Assembly: GCA_027924645.1 (NCBI GenBank)
Contig: BSBN01000252.1
Span: 5,518,001 to 5,582,000 of the forward strand
Direction: 5' to 3'
Length of the DNA: 64,000 bases
Source: Cunninghamia lanceolata
Taxonomy: Eukaryota > Streptophyta > Pinopsida > Cupressales > Cupressaceae
In this document: piece after piece, positions 1-11,864 of the stretch
Layout: each line of letters opens with the position of its first letter
How positions within the stretch are numbered: position 1 is the stretch's first letter
Notes under the pieces: generated by a model
Databases searched by the model: none
What the model was told of the DNA's origin: nothing
The model's input: the letters and a program-made list of their open reading frames with translations, nothing else
Program-made: the position numbers and the translations under genes

Positions 1-97
1 TTTATGAGTGTATTTATGAATATTTTGTGCTACTAAGTTGCATATGAAACATTCTAAATAATCACATTGAAAATACCATTGAATATGACAATAATGC

Positions 98-257
98 AAA
101 GTGTTTGATGAAATGTCTGCATACTTGAAACCAGAAAATTGTAAGGTTTTGGGCAAAAATATAGAAGGGGATTCAAGAATGAAAAGTGTGACGAAATGTC
201 TGCACATTAGAAAACATAAAATTGTGAGTTTTTGGGCAAAAATCTAGAAGGGGATTT
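98..257. repeat. Two-copy direct repeat, about 78 bp
   Basis: Two diverged copies (about 98-176 and 182-257) share the words GAAATGTCTGCA, TTTGGGCAAAAAT and TAGAAGGGGATT in the same order. They lie directly left of the point where the integrase-like frame becomes readable (about 266), so the integrase is cut off here by unrelated sequence. Nature of the repeat unknown. Confidence 0.6.
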
Positions 258-265
258 TACAAAGA

Positions 266-1143
266 TAGTAGATTTCTCAGTGCATTTTGGCAAGAGTTGT
301 TTCGTTTGACAAGTACTAAGCTTACTCCAAGTACAAGCTACCACCCTCAGACTAATAGAAATTGTAAGCAAATAGGTGGAGGGATATCTGAGAAACTATG
401 TATCAAGCCAACAATCAACATGGATCAAATGGTTGCACCTAGGAGAATATTGTTACAGTACATCCTATCATATGTCAATTGGTATGTCTGCATTTAAAGC
501 ATTGTATGGCTATGATGCATTAACATTTGCTGATTTGATACTTTTAGATAGTAGAGTACCTGTAGCTAGTGACTTGGTTAATCAAAGCCAAGATATTTTA
601 GGGTCTCTAAAGGAAAATTTATAGCAAACACATAATCAACAGAAGATATATGCAAACAAGAAGAGAATAAAGATAACATTTGAAGTGGGAGACATGGTGT
701 ACTTAAGATTGCAGCAATATAGGCAATCTTCCAATAATAAAAGCAGAAAGGATAAGCTCAAGCCAAAATTCTATGGCCCCTACAAAATCATTAGGAAGAT
801 AGGTGAAATGGCATATGAGATCGAGTTGCCTGAAGGTAGTAAAATTCATAATATTTTTCATGCTTCATGCTTGAAGAACGTAGTTGGTTTGCACATTGTT
901 CCTTCTAATGTATTGCCACTATTGGATGATGAGGGAAAGCTAGTTTTGGTTTCAAAATTTGTGCTTGATGCCAAGGCTAAAAATTTGAGGGGAAAAGGTA
1001 TCACAAAATATCTCATTTGTTGGAAGAATCTCCCTATTGAAGATGCTACATGGGAAGGTCCTAAAATTTTAGAACACCCTAATTTGAATTGCTTGAGGAC
1101 AAGCAATTTTAGGGAGGGGAGACTTGTCATGTCTCCTTCCTGA
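266..1143 (+). pseudogene. Ty3/gypsy integrase C-terminal half plus chromodomain, decayed
   Basis: The frame from about 269 reads DSRFLSAFWQELF, then TSYHPQTN, the familiar second-Asp and HPQT(D/N) block of plant Ty3 integrases. A frameshift near 360 moves reading to the frame at 376, which continues with one TAG stop (622-624) into the 152-aa stretch starting at 685. That stretch has the GDMVYLRLQQY and KFYGPYKI blocks of the integrase C-terminus and ends with a chromodomain (YLICWKNLPIEDATWEG, about residues 114-130), which in known chromoviruses directs insertion to marked chromatin. The zinc finger and first catalytic Asp are missing because the left side is truncated. Dead remnant; the chromodomain places it in the chromovirus branch. 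Confidence 0.85.
1111..1123 (+). other. Polypurine tract of the chromovirus remnant
   Basis: AGGGAGGGGAGA lies at the end of the chromodomain frame and directly before a TGTCATGTCTCC start, which is where the plus-strand primer of an LTR retrotransposon sits. The pol frame runs through it to the TGA at 1141. Confidence 0.6.
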
Positions 1144-2130
1144 ATTAATTAATTAGGTAAAATATTAGTTCATTCCTATTTTCCCACGGACTAATATAAA
1201 TAATAGGGAAAATGTTTTATTTAATATTTAATTAAGTTTCTAGAATTTATGGGCAAAACTATTTAAAGGAAACTATTAAATATTAAATATCAATATTTAT
1301 TTTCTCGTATGGGGGTGTTGGAAATGGGGAAGATGCTATCCTTGGAGATTTCAGAATCTTGTCAAGATTTGGTTTGATTTTCTTGCAGCGGTGAGGTGTA
1401 AGTGGCAACTATTTTGGTTGCATGGGAGGTGGAAATTCCAAAAGGAATATTTTAATTAATATTTTATGCTTTTCCCTCCAAAATTGGCATTTGGATTTTG
1501 GGTTGGCCAGTATAAATATCTCTGAGTTTTCCTGCAAGGCATCTTTTGCCATTTTATTATCTCTCATATTTTATGTGTGAACTTTGGTTCTATAGTAATC
1601 TTCTTGGATGGAAACCCAATGGAGATTAGAAGTCATTGGACAAAACCCCATTGATTTCTAGGGGCAATCTTATTCATAGGTTACATCACTGCTTTAGAGT
1701 TACATCATTTCAGTTGATTCTTATAGTTCTGAATGTGTAGTTGTAGTAGTGGTGAGTTCGCGGGCTATATTTGCAGATTTTATTTACTAGTGTTGGTATT
1801 TATTACTGTTGTTGGATATTATTTGTGGTATTAGTCCTCTGTAATGCTAAAAATGAGTTTAGATCAGTAATATGCAGCTTTGGGAGTTTCTAGTAATATT
1901 TTGGTGTTGATAGTTGTTGACTAGCTGTTGGAAGTATTGAATGTTTGTGGGGTTTTGTTGTTGAAATTTTAGATTTATCATTGTTATGTCATAGGTGATA
2001 TGACTATATTTTTTAGTCCATTCTAATGTTAAAGGATGAATTATAACATTGATATCATTTATGAAGATTTCAAGTACATCTGTTGCAATCCTTCAACGTT
2101 AATGAGTCACTAGTTGGTGTTATATTTACA
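1125..2130 (+). repeat. Probable 3' LTR of the chromovirus remnant
   Basis: Starts TGTCATGTCTCC right after the polypurine tract, like the TGTMATGTCCCC starts elsewhere in the window. A TATAAATA box is at 1511-1518. The right end is proposed at ...TATATTTACA (2130), by analogy with the TTACA ends of other LTRs here. The 5' partner is outside the window, so no target duplication can be checked; start fairly firm, end weak. Confidence 0.45.
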
Positions 2131-3909
2131 TATAGTTTTATGTCACATCCTTGTTGAAGGAGACTTGCCCGTAGGAGACTATGTGGCCAAACAATATAAA
2201 AATAAATTAAAATAAATCTTTAAAACCAAACAAGTTGGTCAAAGATGAAGTCATGAATTTAATTACAAAGAATGTGCCTCATAAAAGAATGACAGTAGGT
2301 TATCAGGAGGGGAAAATTTACGAGGCATGGGCTGCATAGACCAATGAAGAGGGCTTGCAACTCCATTTATTATGATATGGGCATGTTGTCATAGCATTAA
2401 AGGGGATATGGAAAAAGTTGGTGAGAGTTGTGGACTAAGGCATAAATGATAAAGGAAGATTGACAAAGAAGGGGGCATTTTCATTCAACAAGAAAGGAGT
2501 AGGTTGCTTCCTTTCATTATCTCAGTTATTATTTTTTTGCTTTTGGGTGCTTCAATCGTGCTTGAGACTTGAACGTGGGACCTTTGCTTTCTTCCTACAT
2601 CTCTAAGTTCATATGTTCCTGATGTTACAATGCTACAAACATTTTGGAATTCTTAGGATGGGAAAGTAGAGGATGTGCAGAAATACTTGAATGAGATGTG
2701 GGTGGATGACATCTCTAGACTCATTATTGCTCACATCCTCACTCAAAACACCCTTTTATCATCCAACAATTACTGCTCACAGAGGCCATCCATTGTATGG
2801 GTGAAATTACATCATAGCATAGAAGGATGGTTTACTTGGGAGGCAAACCCCAATAGATTTATGCCCTCAAATTCCATGCTTACCTCATTGTGAACATTTT
2901 TCTTGAGTGGTCATGGCTTGGTGATACTAGGTGGTTCTCAATTCTTTTTGTGTTCATGACTATTCAGGTATGCTTTCATTTGACTCTTGTATCCTACTTA
3001 TGAAGTGACAAATGAAAGATACATGGTAGGAAATTTGCATTCAAACATATAAACGTAAGGATTAAGTATGGTTAGATCTGGGCTTTGTTTAATGTGATGT
3101 TGTTGTTCAGAGCAATTTTTAATATTGTTCAATGAAACATGAGTTTATTTTTATTCACCGGTATGTTTTTTCTTATTAATAAAACCTATAAAGGGCACCA
3201 GATAGGCATACATGCTATAGTAACTACTTTGAAAGTTGAACTTGTTGGCAAAAAACCTCTTCTCATTGTTCTATCATTTTATGATCTACTCATTTTATAA
3301 GTATCTTATTGTGGTCGCAACATTCAAGTTGATAAATTAGGCATCATAATATTATTAACTAAATACTGAAGTCTCTAAGAGAGCCCTTCAAACTCTGTAC
3401 ATTGATTAGTTGATAGTATTGGAAACTTTTGGTTGGGTCGAGGGATTTTTAAGCTCAAACTTATAGTATTTGGGTTTATGATACCAACCAACCATAATTT
3501 TAGTCATACAAAAATATTAAAACCATAGTATACACATGAAAATATGTGGTTGGTCTTGACACACATTTCAACTTCATGGTTTTCTATGTGCAATAGTAAT
3601 GGGTTTGTTTGAATATGCTTATCAAGATTGGCTAACCTAAGGTTATCATGTTTGATCAATCCATAAATGATTATTTTATATATAATGAATCATTTTGTTT
3701 CATAGGTTGGGTCATAGTAGCAGAATAAATGGGCATGTGTTAGATTGTTTTGGTCCTTTGTGGCAAACCATATTTGTAGTGAGTAGAGTATTGTATGCAT
3801 ATTGATTGGGTTTGTGATTTTGGATGGGTACTTGTTTGACCATTTGGTGTTGTGGATGTATGTGTATGTCAAGCATAAATTATAATAGATTAAATGACAT
3901 AAGTGTATA
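2131..3909. other. No gene or element recognised
   Basis: A/T-rich sequence with only short ORFs lacking domain-like content (for example 2675-2893). No LTR ends, terminal repeats or coding remnants were found. Confidence 0.5.
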
Positions 3910-4386
3910 GGTCACCACTCCTTAAAAATGTTGCAATTATAGGTGACTCTAGTCCCAATATTTTAGACTAAATAATTGAATGTTCTTCATATAATAGGCT
4001 TATGGGACAACGGAATTTGACTTAAGTTGATAAGATTTGATATGAAGAGAGTATTAATGTCAATTGAGCTATATGTGTGTGTGTGTGTATATGTATGCAT
4101 GTATGTATACACACACACACATATACATACATATAGATATACACATAAGTTGATAAGATTTGATATGAAGTGAATATTAATGTCAATTGAGCCACACACA
4201 CACATATATATAATATATATACACACACATATATCTATATGTATGTATGTATATGTGCATACACACACACACACACATATAGCTCAACTGACATTAATAC
4301 TCACTTCATATCAAATCTTATCAACTTAAGTCAAAATTTGTAAACTATATATATATATATACACACACACATATTTATATATATGT

Positions 4387-4421
<35 letters not shown>

Positions 4422-4424
4422 ATG

Positions 4425-4468
<44 letters not shown>

Positions 4469-4473
4469 TATAC

Positions 4474-4537
<64 letters not shown>

Positions 4538-4696
4538 CTCAATTGACATTAATACTCACTTCATATCAAATCTTATCAACTTAAGTCAAATTTCGTTGTC
4601 CCATAACCCTATTATATGAAGAACATTCAATTATGTAGTCTAAAATATTGGGACTAGAGTCACCCATAATTGCAACATTTTTAAGGAGTGGTGACC
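3910..4696. repeat. Long inverted repeat with CA/TA microsatellite core
   Basis: The left arm (3910 to about 4072) starts GGTCACCACTCCTTA and the right arm (about 4534-4696) ends TAAGGAGTGGTGACC; about 160 bp of the arms pair as reverse complements. Two more copies of the inner module (AGTTGATAAGATTTG...GTCAATTGAGC) lie inside, one direct (4147-4193) and one inverted (4280-4339), giving two in each orientation. Each is bordered by (TG/CA)n or (TA)n runs. No target duplication is clear. A foldback-type or MITE-like element with microsatellite expansion is likely. The short ORFs here are translated microsatellite. Confidence 0.75.
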
Positions 4697-5315
4697 CATT
4701 TTATATATATATATATATGATAGTTAATTATCATTAATGTTGGCATTAATGAATGCAACATATCATGCCTTGTGGGAAACTTGGACAAGGTGGTAAGGAT
4801 TTAGTTTGACTCCTTATTTATCCTATATGGTCTATGTGAAGACTTAAACTAGTGATTACTTAGGCTTTGTAAGTATTAAGTTATATGATGATGGTCAGAA
4901 ATGGACTATCTGGGCAAAGAAAATTACAGGTTTGTAGGTACTCTCTCTAGTCTTTGTGTTAATAAGATGAGCCTATAAGGGTTCTAGCATGTTTAGGCTA
5001 AAATATGAATTAGAATGATGGGAGGTCTAAATTGAGACCTTAGTGCCCTTTGCTAGAAGTTCTTTACTACATGTTTGCTAAAGTGAGACATCCACTCATT
5101 GAGTTTAAAGAGCATGCTTCTATATTGTTGTTTTAGTCCATTTGCTTGTTGGCTACATGATGTTGAATATTAAGGTGTGTTGCAAATATAGGTGACTCCT
5201 GTATTAATAGTGTAAATTATGCAATTGAATAGTCTACATAGTGGAAAATATGTGATGATTGATCATGGGCATAGTACTATTGTTAAAACACCTTAAGTAG
5301 AGAAAAGCTTAACTA
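4697..5315. other. No gene recognised
   Basis: Begins with a short (TA)n run (4703-4720). The stretch 5174-5230 faintly resembles the arm of the preceding inverted repeat (TGTTGCAAATATAGGTGACTC). Nothing else identified. Confidence 0.5.
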
Positions 5316-5320
5316 TAGAT

Positions 5321-5990
5321 TGTAATATCCAAAAATGAGATATTTTGGACAATTTTAGATTTACAGACTTTCTAAAATATCAAACTTTAGATTTCTACTC
5401 AAACCCTAAATTCTGAATTTTCTGAACTTAAAATCAAACCTCAATAAACACATAGGGCAGCCCATAAAACATGACAATTCACCATAATTTCACCATAAAC
5501 ATGATTATCCATAATATACTTGCATTTCACCATCAAATGAGCAACAAATCCACTTCAAATATCCAACACAAATGACAAAAATTAATTTCAGAAGTTTGCT
5601 ACTACAAAATCTGAATATTACAAGCCTTCAAATACATTCAAAACATAGGGCAAACATGATAAACATGCCCAACAAAGTTCTACCCTAAACCTAAGGGTTG
5701 TACATACCAAAAATATAGTAAGTTGACCTTCCAAAATGATAGGAAGTGATCCCTAAGGATTCTACTCCAATTAGGGCATCAAACCCTAAGTCTTCAATTA
5801 TCAAATGCAATGGAAAACCACTCCAAAGGGTGCACTCAGGTCTGCTCTACTACTGCTCCAAAATTATGCTCTTCTCAAACCCTAATCAACAAAGACAACC
5901 TCCAAAATCTCCTCCAAATCAAGTCACTCTCCTCCAATGAAGGGCGCTCCAAAACTAGGGCAAATTCCTTCTCCAATGATGATCAATCTG
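5321..5990 (-). repeat. Terminal part of the broken 3' LTR
   Basis: About 670 bp closely match 19085-19745 of the 5' LTR (shared TGTAATATCC start, TTAGATTTCT, CACATAGG, GAAGGGCGCTCCAAAACTAG). Similarity stops around GATGATCAAT (5981-5990); from there the two LTR copies are unrelated. In element orientation this is the last part of the LTR. Confidence 0.8.
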
Positions 5991-6562
5991 TTGACTCCCA
6001 AAATTGCAACTCCACTTCCTAGGACAAAATCACACTCACAAGGCCAGGGAATGTTGTCATGTGAGTGTAATCAACCTGTCAACAAAATATGGAGGATCAA
6101 AGGACAATCTACAGGAGTGGGTTTCATCCCCTACACTTCGAGTTCAGCTTAAACTCTGGAGGGATGTTCCAAGGGGTATACCTGAATAGGTATTACATCC
6201 AAACTAGATGAACAACTAAAAACATGGACAACCAAACCCAACTTGCCTTCTCAACCCCCAAATTTGGCATTGAGCTAAGGACAACTGGCTATCATAAAAC
6301 CCTTATATAGCTTATTCAACTATGTGAATGTACATGCATAGGAAAAATATTTTTTCCCCTAAACCATAGGTGAATAATTTGTCTATTTTTAAATGTGATT
6401 GGTCCCTTTCCAATATGGACCGGTGCCTATTCCATTGGGCAACTGAGTCATAAGCAATAAAGAGGAAAGATACGACAATGTATTCCCCTGAATTATTACA
6501 AACAACCATGGAGACATACCATTGTATAAAACATGCATTACAATCCATTCCTACGTTGTATC
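5991..6562 (-). other. Foreign segment left of the copia element
   Basis: Not matched by the intact LTR. On the minus strand it holds a TATA-like GCTATATAAGGG (6303-6314), so it may be promoter-bearing LTR sequence of another family that replaced the middle of this LTR. The short plus-strand ORFs overlapping here have no recognisable content. The same foreign segment resumes at 11865 beyond the copia insertion. Confidence 0.4.
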
Positions 6563-6936
6563 TGTTGCTATTATTGTAGCGACGGGAGATATGAAGAGAC
6601 ACCATATGAAGAGTCACCATATGAAGAGACATCATATGAAGAGATACCATATGAAGAGACACCATATGAAGAGTCACCGATGCATATGAACAATCACATT
6701 GATTTGTATATACATAAGACAATGTTCATTCATTTGTGTATCAGATTTTATTCATCAAATTAGTCTTGTAGTTGAGTCAAGTTGTAAGCAGATTTCTGTT
6801 CTTTTTATTCAATATATAAGAGATATATTTGTCTGGGTTTTTCTCCCTCAAGGAGGGTTTTCCCAGGGTACCTCTATGTTAAAGTGTTATCATTTATGTA
6901 TTTTTGTTTATTTCAATTCTGATCATAAAACTAACA
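6563..6936 (+). repeat. 5' LTR of the copia element
   Basis: 374 bp, TGTTGCTATT to ACTAACA. A run of six 15-bp units (ATATGAAGAGACACC and variants, about 6590-6679) lies near the start. A TATATAAG box is at 6813-6820. The plus and minus ORFs drawn through the 15-bp units are artefacts of the repeat. Confidence 0.95.
6813..6820 (+). promoter_or_regulatory. TATA box in copia 5' LTR
   Basis: TATATAAG, kept identical in the 3' LTR (11733-11740); expected position for the element's RNA polymerase II promoter. Function inferred from position and motif. Confidence 0.55.
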
Positions 6937-6947
6937 TGGTATCAGAG
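6937..6947 (+). other. Copia primer-binding site
   Basis: TGGTATCAGAG directly follows the 5' LTR end; it is the usual complement to the 3' end of plant initiator methionine tRNA. Confidence 0.9.
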
Positions 6948-7024
6948 TAGGTCTAGTAAAAGATCAGATCAGATTTGTTTAAGCAGCGAAGTCTTCTTCT
7001 CATCTTAGAGTGTCTATTTAAGCA

Positions 7025-10000
7025 TTGAAAATGGTGAACGGACTCACAGTTAAAGATAGACTTGATGATGCATCTAACTTCACCTCTTGGAAGTTCAGAG
7101 TTCTTATTACATTGGAAGAGAATGATATTCCAAAGTTTGTAGAGAGTGAAGTACCTGAACCTTCTGATGAGACTGAGAAAATTCAAAGGAGGAAGAATGA
7201 CATGAAGGCCAAAAAGATCTTGATTGATTCAGTGAAGGATCACCTTGTGCCTATCATCTCCAAGTTGAAGACGGCTAGAGATATGTTCAAGACTTTGAAG
7301 GGATTATATGAAATCAATAACACTAGCAGAGCTCTTTCTTTGAGGCAACAACTACATCACATCAAGATGGCTAAAGGAGATTCAATCATCTCTTTCTTCA
7401 TGAAGATTACTGAATTAAAGGATCAACTATATTCCATTGGAGATATAGTTGAAGATAGAGACTTAGTCATGCTAGCACTCAACGTTACCAAAGTTTGATC
7501 GTCTTAGAGCTAATTACATTCAAGAAGAATCAAGATTGGCAGCAAGAGGTAATGATCGAAGCTCTCTCAATGAAGACAATCAAGTTCTTGCTGCTCAAAC
7601 TTCCAGAAGGAAAGGAAAAGAATGGAGAAGAGGAAACTTCAAGAGAAATAGAGACATAAAATTAGATGTTGCCCCTAAATCAAAGAAGAAGAAGGATCTC
7701 TCCCATATTCAGTGCTTCAGATGTGACAAGTATGGTCACTATGCTAGTGATTGTCCAACAAGACCAAAACCACATGCCTCTACTGCAGATGTGTATGATG
7801 TTTATCCTCAGAAGGAATCAAGAGATAACTCAAGTGGATTCCTATTCATCTCTGCCCTATCAAGCAATGTTCCAACCGATAGTAGCACATGGTTGATTGA
7901 TAGTGGCGCTTCTTGTCACATTACAAGTTATAGAAAACATCTTTCAGACTTAATAGAAAGAGAAAACCATCTTCAAGTTATAATCGGAGATGATGCATGC
8001 TATTCAATAAAGGGTGTTGGAGCCACCTCTCTTCACTTAGATTTCGACATCTCTCTCCATTTGAGTGATGTCTTGTTTGTACCAGGTATCAAGAGGAACC
8101 TTGTATCAATTTCAGCATTGGAAGACAAAGGATATCAAGTTGCATTTTCTGATGGAAAAGTTCTTGCTTGGATAAAAGAACTTCAGCATCAATTAAGCCC
8201 AAGTAATTGGCGTTCATCAAGAGAGTCTATATAGACTTTCCACTCATTCAATTCAAGCATTGATGCATGACTCCACCAATTCAAGTGAGTTATGGCATAG
8301 GAGACTTACTCATCTTCACTTCAGAGCTCTTCCTTTTATGGAGAAGATGGTTACTAGCCTTCCAAAACTCAGTCAAGAGCATGATGGTACTTGTAGAGGA
8401 TGTGTAATGGGTAAGAATACTAAGGGTCTTTTTCATAATAGTGAAAGTAGATCAAAATGCATTCTAGATCTTGTTCATTCTAATTTGTGTGGTCTAATGT
8501 CTATGGCATCCTTGAGTGGTTTTTTTGTATTATGTTATTTTCATTGATGACTACTCCAGAAAGACTTGGATCTATTTTTTGAAGTCTAAGGAATCTGAAG
8601 AAGTGCTTGAGAAATTCAAAGAATTTAAGGCTCAAGTAGAAAATTCGTCTAGGAAAAGGATCAAAGTTCTGAGATCTGATAATGGAGGAGAATACACCTC
8701 TAGAGGCTTCCGCAACTTTTGTATTGAGGCAGGAATTAAGAGGGCGTTTTGTGTTCCTTACAATCCTCAGCAAAACGGAGTTGCAGAAAGGAAGAATAGA
8801 TCCATAGTTGAGGCAGCCAAAGCTATGATCCATGACCAAGGCTTACAAACCTTTCTTTGTGCAGAAGCATCCAGAACTGTAGTGTATGTTCAGAATTAGA
8901 GCCCTCATCGAATATTAGAAAATATGACTCCTGAAGAAGCATTTACAGGTATGAAACCTGAAGTTAGTCATTTGAGAATCTTTGGTTGTCCAGTTTATAT
9001 TCATGTGCCTAAAGATAAAAGATCTAAGTTAGAACCATATGGCAAGAAAGGAATGTTTGTAGGATATAGTGAGACTTCCAAGGCCTACATGATCTACATT
9101 CCAGGGCAGAAACAGATTGAGATAAGTAGGGATGTCACTTTTGAAGAAGAAGTTGCATTCAAAAGATCTAAAGGGTCGTACATGAAGATAGACAGTGAAG
9201 AACAAGAGACACCTCAAGATATGGACATTTCTCCTGATTCAACTTCTGAGATTCAGAGGGAGTCTACTAAATCAGAAGAGACTAGTGATCTAGTTGATTC
9301 TATAGAACCAATTGATGGACCTAGAGATATTGCAGTAATACAGAAAAGGCCTCGACAAACCATGCAAGAGGAGGAAAAATATGCAGCTCCTTGAAGATCT
9401 TTTAAAGAAAGCAAGAGACCTCAGAAGTTCTCAAATTATGTGTTATTGATGAGTCACATCATTCATTCTGAACCTTCCAATTTTGAGGAAGCATCCAATC
9501 AACAGGTATGGAAAGATGCAATGACAGAAGAATTTCAGTCTATCATCAAGAATGATGTTTGGGATATTGTTCCTAGACCTGAAGGAAAATCAGTTGTATC
9601 TTCCAAGTGGATTTTCAAGATCAAGCATGCAGTTGATGGGAGCATTGAGAAATACAAAGCAAGATTTGTGCCTAGAGGATTCTCTCAGAAAGAGGGAATA
9701 GATTATGAGGAGGCATTTGCTCCAGTGGCTTGTTATACATCCATCAGGACTATTATTGCTATTGCAGCAGTTAAGGGATGGAAACTACATCAGATGGACG
9801 TGAAGACAACATTTCTTAATGGTATAATTGAAGAAGAAGTATACATTGAGCAACTTGATGGATTTGTGATTAATGGGAAGGAATCTCATGTTTGTAGACT
9901 AAAGAATGATTTGTATGGCCTTAAGCAGGCTCCTCATGCTTGGTATGAGAGGATTGATCGATACTTGGTGAGCCTGGGCTTCTTCAAAAATGATGCAAAT

Positions 10001-10966
10001 TCAAATCTTTACTTCAAGGGAATTAATGGCGAGGCTCTAATATTAGTTCTTTATGTTGATGACTTTTTCCTTACTAGAGAAGAACATCTCATTGTTAAAT
10101 GCAAGAAAGAGTTAACTTCTGAATTTGAAATGAAGGATTTAGGTCTTATGCATTACTTTCTAGGGTTGGAGGTATGGCAAAGACCCAATGAGATTATTCT
10201 AAGTCAAGGGAAATACACCATAGATATCTTGAAGAGATTTGGGATGATAGATTGCAAATCTATGTCTACACTGATGGAAACAAATTTGAAGAAAATGAGT
10301 GAGTCTGCAGCTAGTTCAGATTTGGTAGATCCCACCATGTTTAGGGAGTTGATTGGATCTTTGATGTATCTAGTCAATACTAGACTAGATATTTGCTATG
10401 CAGTGAGTGCTCTTAGTCAGTTCATGTGTGAACCAAGGCAAATTCACCTAGTTGCAACCAAGCATATCTTGAGATACTTGCGTGGTACAGTTAGATATGG
10501 CTTGAGATATACTTCTAGTGTAGATCTAAAACTACAAGGCTACTCTAACTTTGATTGGGCCGGGAGTGTAGCTGATAGAAAGAGCACCTCTGGATGTTGC
10601 TTTAGCTTGGGGTCTGCAATGATTTCTTGGTGTAGCAAGAAGCAATCTTCAATGGCACTAAGCACTGCAGAGGCTAAATATATTGCAGCATGTGTAGCAG
10701 CTCGAGAAGCAATGTGGCTTCGGAAGCTCCTTGCATATTTGTTTGGAAAATCATTAGAGCCTACTGTTATTCATTGTGACAATCAAAGCTGTGTGAAGCT
10801 ATCTGTCAATCCAGTGTTCCATGATAGAACAAAACATGTGGAAATCAAATATCATTACATTAGAAATATGGTATTAAGGAAAGCTATTCAGCTGAGATAC
10901 ATTTGCACTGACGATCAAACGGCTGATATTCTTACCAAGCCTCTCTCCAGAATGAAGTTTGTGTAG
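7025..10966 (+). pseudogene. Copia gag-pol polyprotein, frameshifted
   Basis: Order: gag of the UBN2/copia type (7025-7498); CCHC zinc knuckle CFRCDKYGHYASDC (about 7713); aspartic protease WLIDSGASCHIT (about 7891); GAG-pre-integrase HRRLTHLH (about 8296); integrase core with IDDYSRKTW, SDNGGEY and NGVAERKN (8516-8899); integrase C-terminus (8924-9394); reverse transcriptase with MDVKTTFLNG and YVDD; RNase H (GYSNFDWAG, STAEAKY) to 10966. ATG at 7025 was chosen, with a second in-frame ATG at 7031. Frameshifts near 7493, 8170 and 8520 and stops TAG (8897) and TGA (9392) kill the frame. MDVKTTFLNG and GYSNFDWAG each differ by one residue from the family's common forms (MDVKTAFLNG, GYSDSDWAG), the second at an expected RNase H acidic residue. 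The reverse transcriptase-RNase H block (508 aa from 9440) is the best preserved. Confidence 0.95.
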
Positions 10967-11089
10967 TTTCGAGACAAGCTTGGAGTTGTGGAGAATGAAG
11001 CCCTTGTTGAGAGGGAGTCTCAGCGTCAGTGATTTGTGTTATCTGATATAATGCATTCCATCTTTGAGACAGGAGATGTGGTTCTTTCC

Positions 11090-11455
11090 ACCCTCTAGGA
11101 GTAGCCATGGTGGATGCCATGTTGAGTGACTCCATGACGATGTATCTTTTCCACTAATGGGAGTAGCCATTGTGGACATCACGTTGAGAGACTCTGTGAT
11201 GATTCTCTTATACTTGTGTTTATCCACCCTTTGGGAGTAGCCATGGTGGACGTCATGTTGAGTGACTCCATGATGACATCACATTGAGTGACTCCGTGAT
11301 GGGCACTGGTACACTAGTTTTCTTTCACTCATGGGAGTAGCCATGGTGAACATCATATTGAGTAACTCCATGATGATATCACGTTGAGAGACTCTGTGAT
11401 AAATTATTCTCACTAATGGATGTAGCCATTGTGGGTGTCATGTTGACATGTCTGG
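11090..11455 (+). repeat. Tandem repeat between copia pol and 3' LTR
   Basis: Five or so diverged units centred on GGGAGTAGCCATGGTGGA followed by GTTGAGTGACTCCATGATG, at about 11097, 11158, 11236, 11334 and 11420. GACTCCATGATG and GACTCTGTGATG alternate. The array ends just before the polypurine tract. Function unknown; it is outside the coding frame. Confidence 0.85.
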
Positions 11456-11469
11456 AAAGATATCTCCCT

Positions 11470-11482
11470 AGCTAAGAGGGAG
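11470..11482 (+). other. Copia polypurine tract
   Basis: AGCTAAGAGGGAG lies immediately before the 3' LTR, the standard plus-strand priming site. Confidence 0.8.
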
Positions 11483-11859
11483 TGTTGTTGTTATTGTAGC
11501 GACGGGAGCTATGAAGAGACACCATATGAAGAGTCACCATATGAAGAGACATCATATGAAGAGATACCATATGAAGAGACACCATATGAAGAGTCACCGA
11601 TGCATATGAAGAATCACATTGATTTGTATATACATAAGACAATGTTCATTCATTTGTGTATCAGATTTTATTCATCAAATTATTCTTGTATTTGAGTCAA
11701 GTTGGAAGCAGATTTCTATTCTTTTTATTCAATATATAAGAGATATATTTGTCTGGGTTTTTCTCCCTCAAGAAGGAGGGTTTTCCCAGGATACCTCTAT
11801 GTTAAAGTGTTATCATTTCTGTATTTCTATTTATTTCAATTATGATCATAAAACTAACA
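11483..11859 (+). repeat. 3' LTR of the copia element
   Basis: 377 bp, TGTTGTTGTT to ACTAACA, matching the 5' LTR throughout including the six 15-bp units and TATATAAG (11733-11740). It is followed by the duplication GTATC. Confidence 0.95.
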
Positions 11860-11864
11860 GTATC

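Larger units (their letters stand above)
6563..11859 (+). mobile_element. Complete but inactivated Ty1/copia retrotransposon
   Basis: Both LTRs, a primer site, a gag-pol frame and a polypurine tract are in canonical order. GTATC lies directly outside each end (6558-6562 and 11860-11864), the 5-bp target duplication. The two LTRs differ by about a dozen substitutions plus a 3-bp indel by eye, so the insertion is not recent. Gag-pol carries three frameshifts and two stops. It sits inside the foreign segment of the broken Ty3-like LTR and is therefore younger than it. Confidence 0.95.

Noticed and set aside
3987..4619. Several ORFs rich in Tyr/Ile/His/Thr/Val
   Set aside because: They are translations of TA and CA/TG microsatellites.
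6312..6763. Opposing ORFs with a repeated YEETPYEESP-like pattern
   Set aside because: Produced by the 15-bp repeats of the copia LTR; not a gene.
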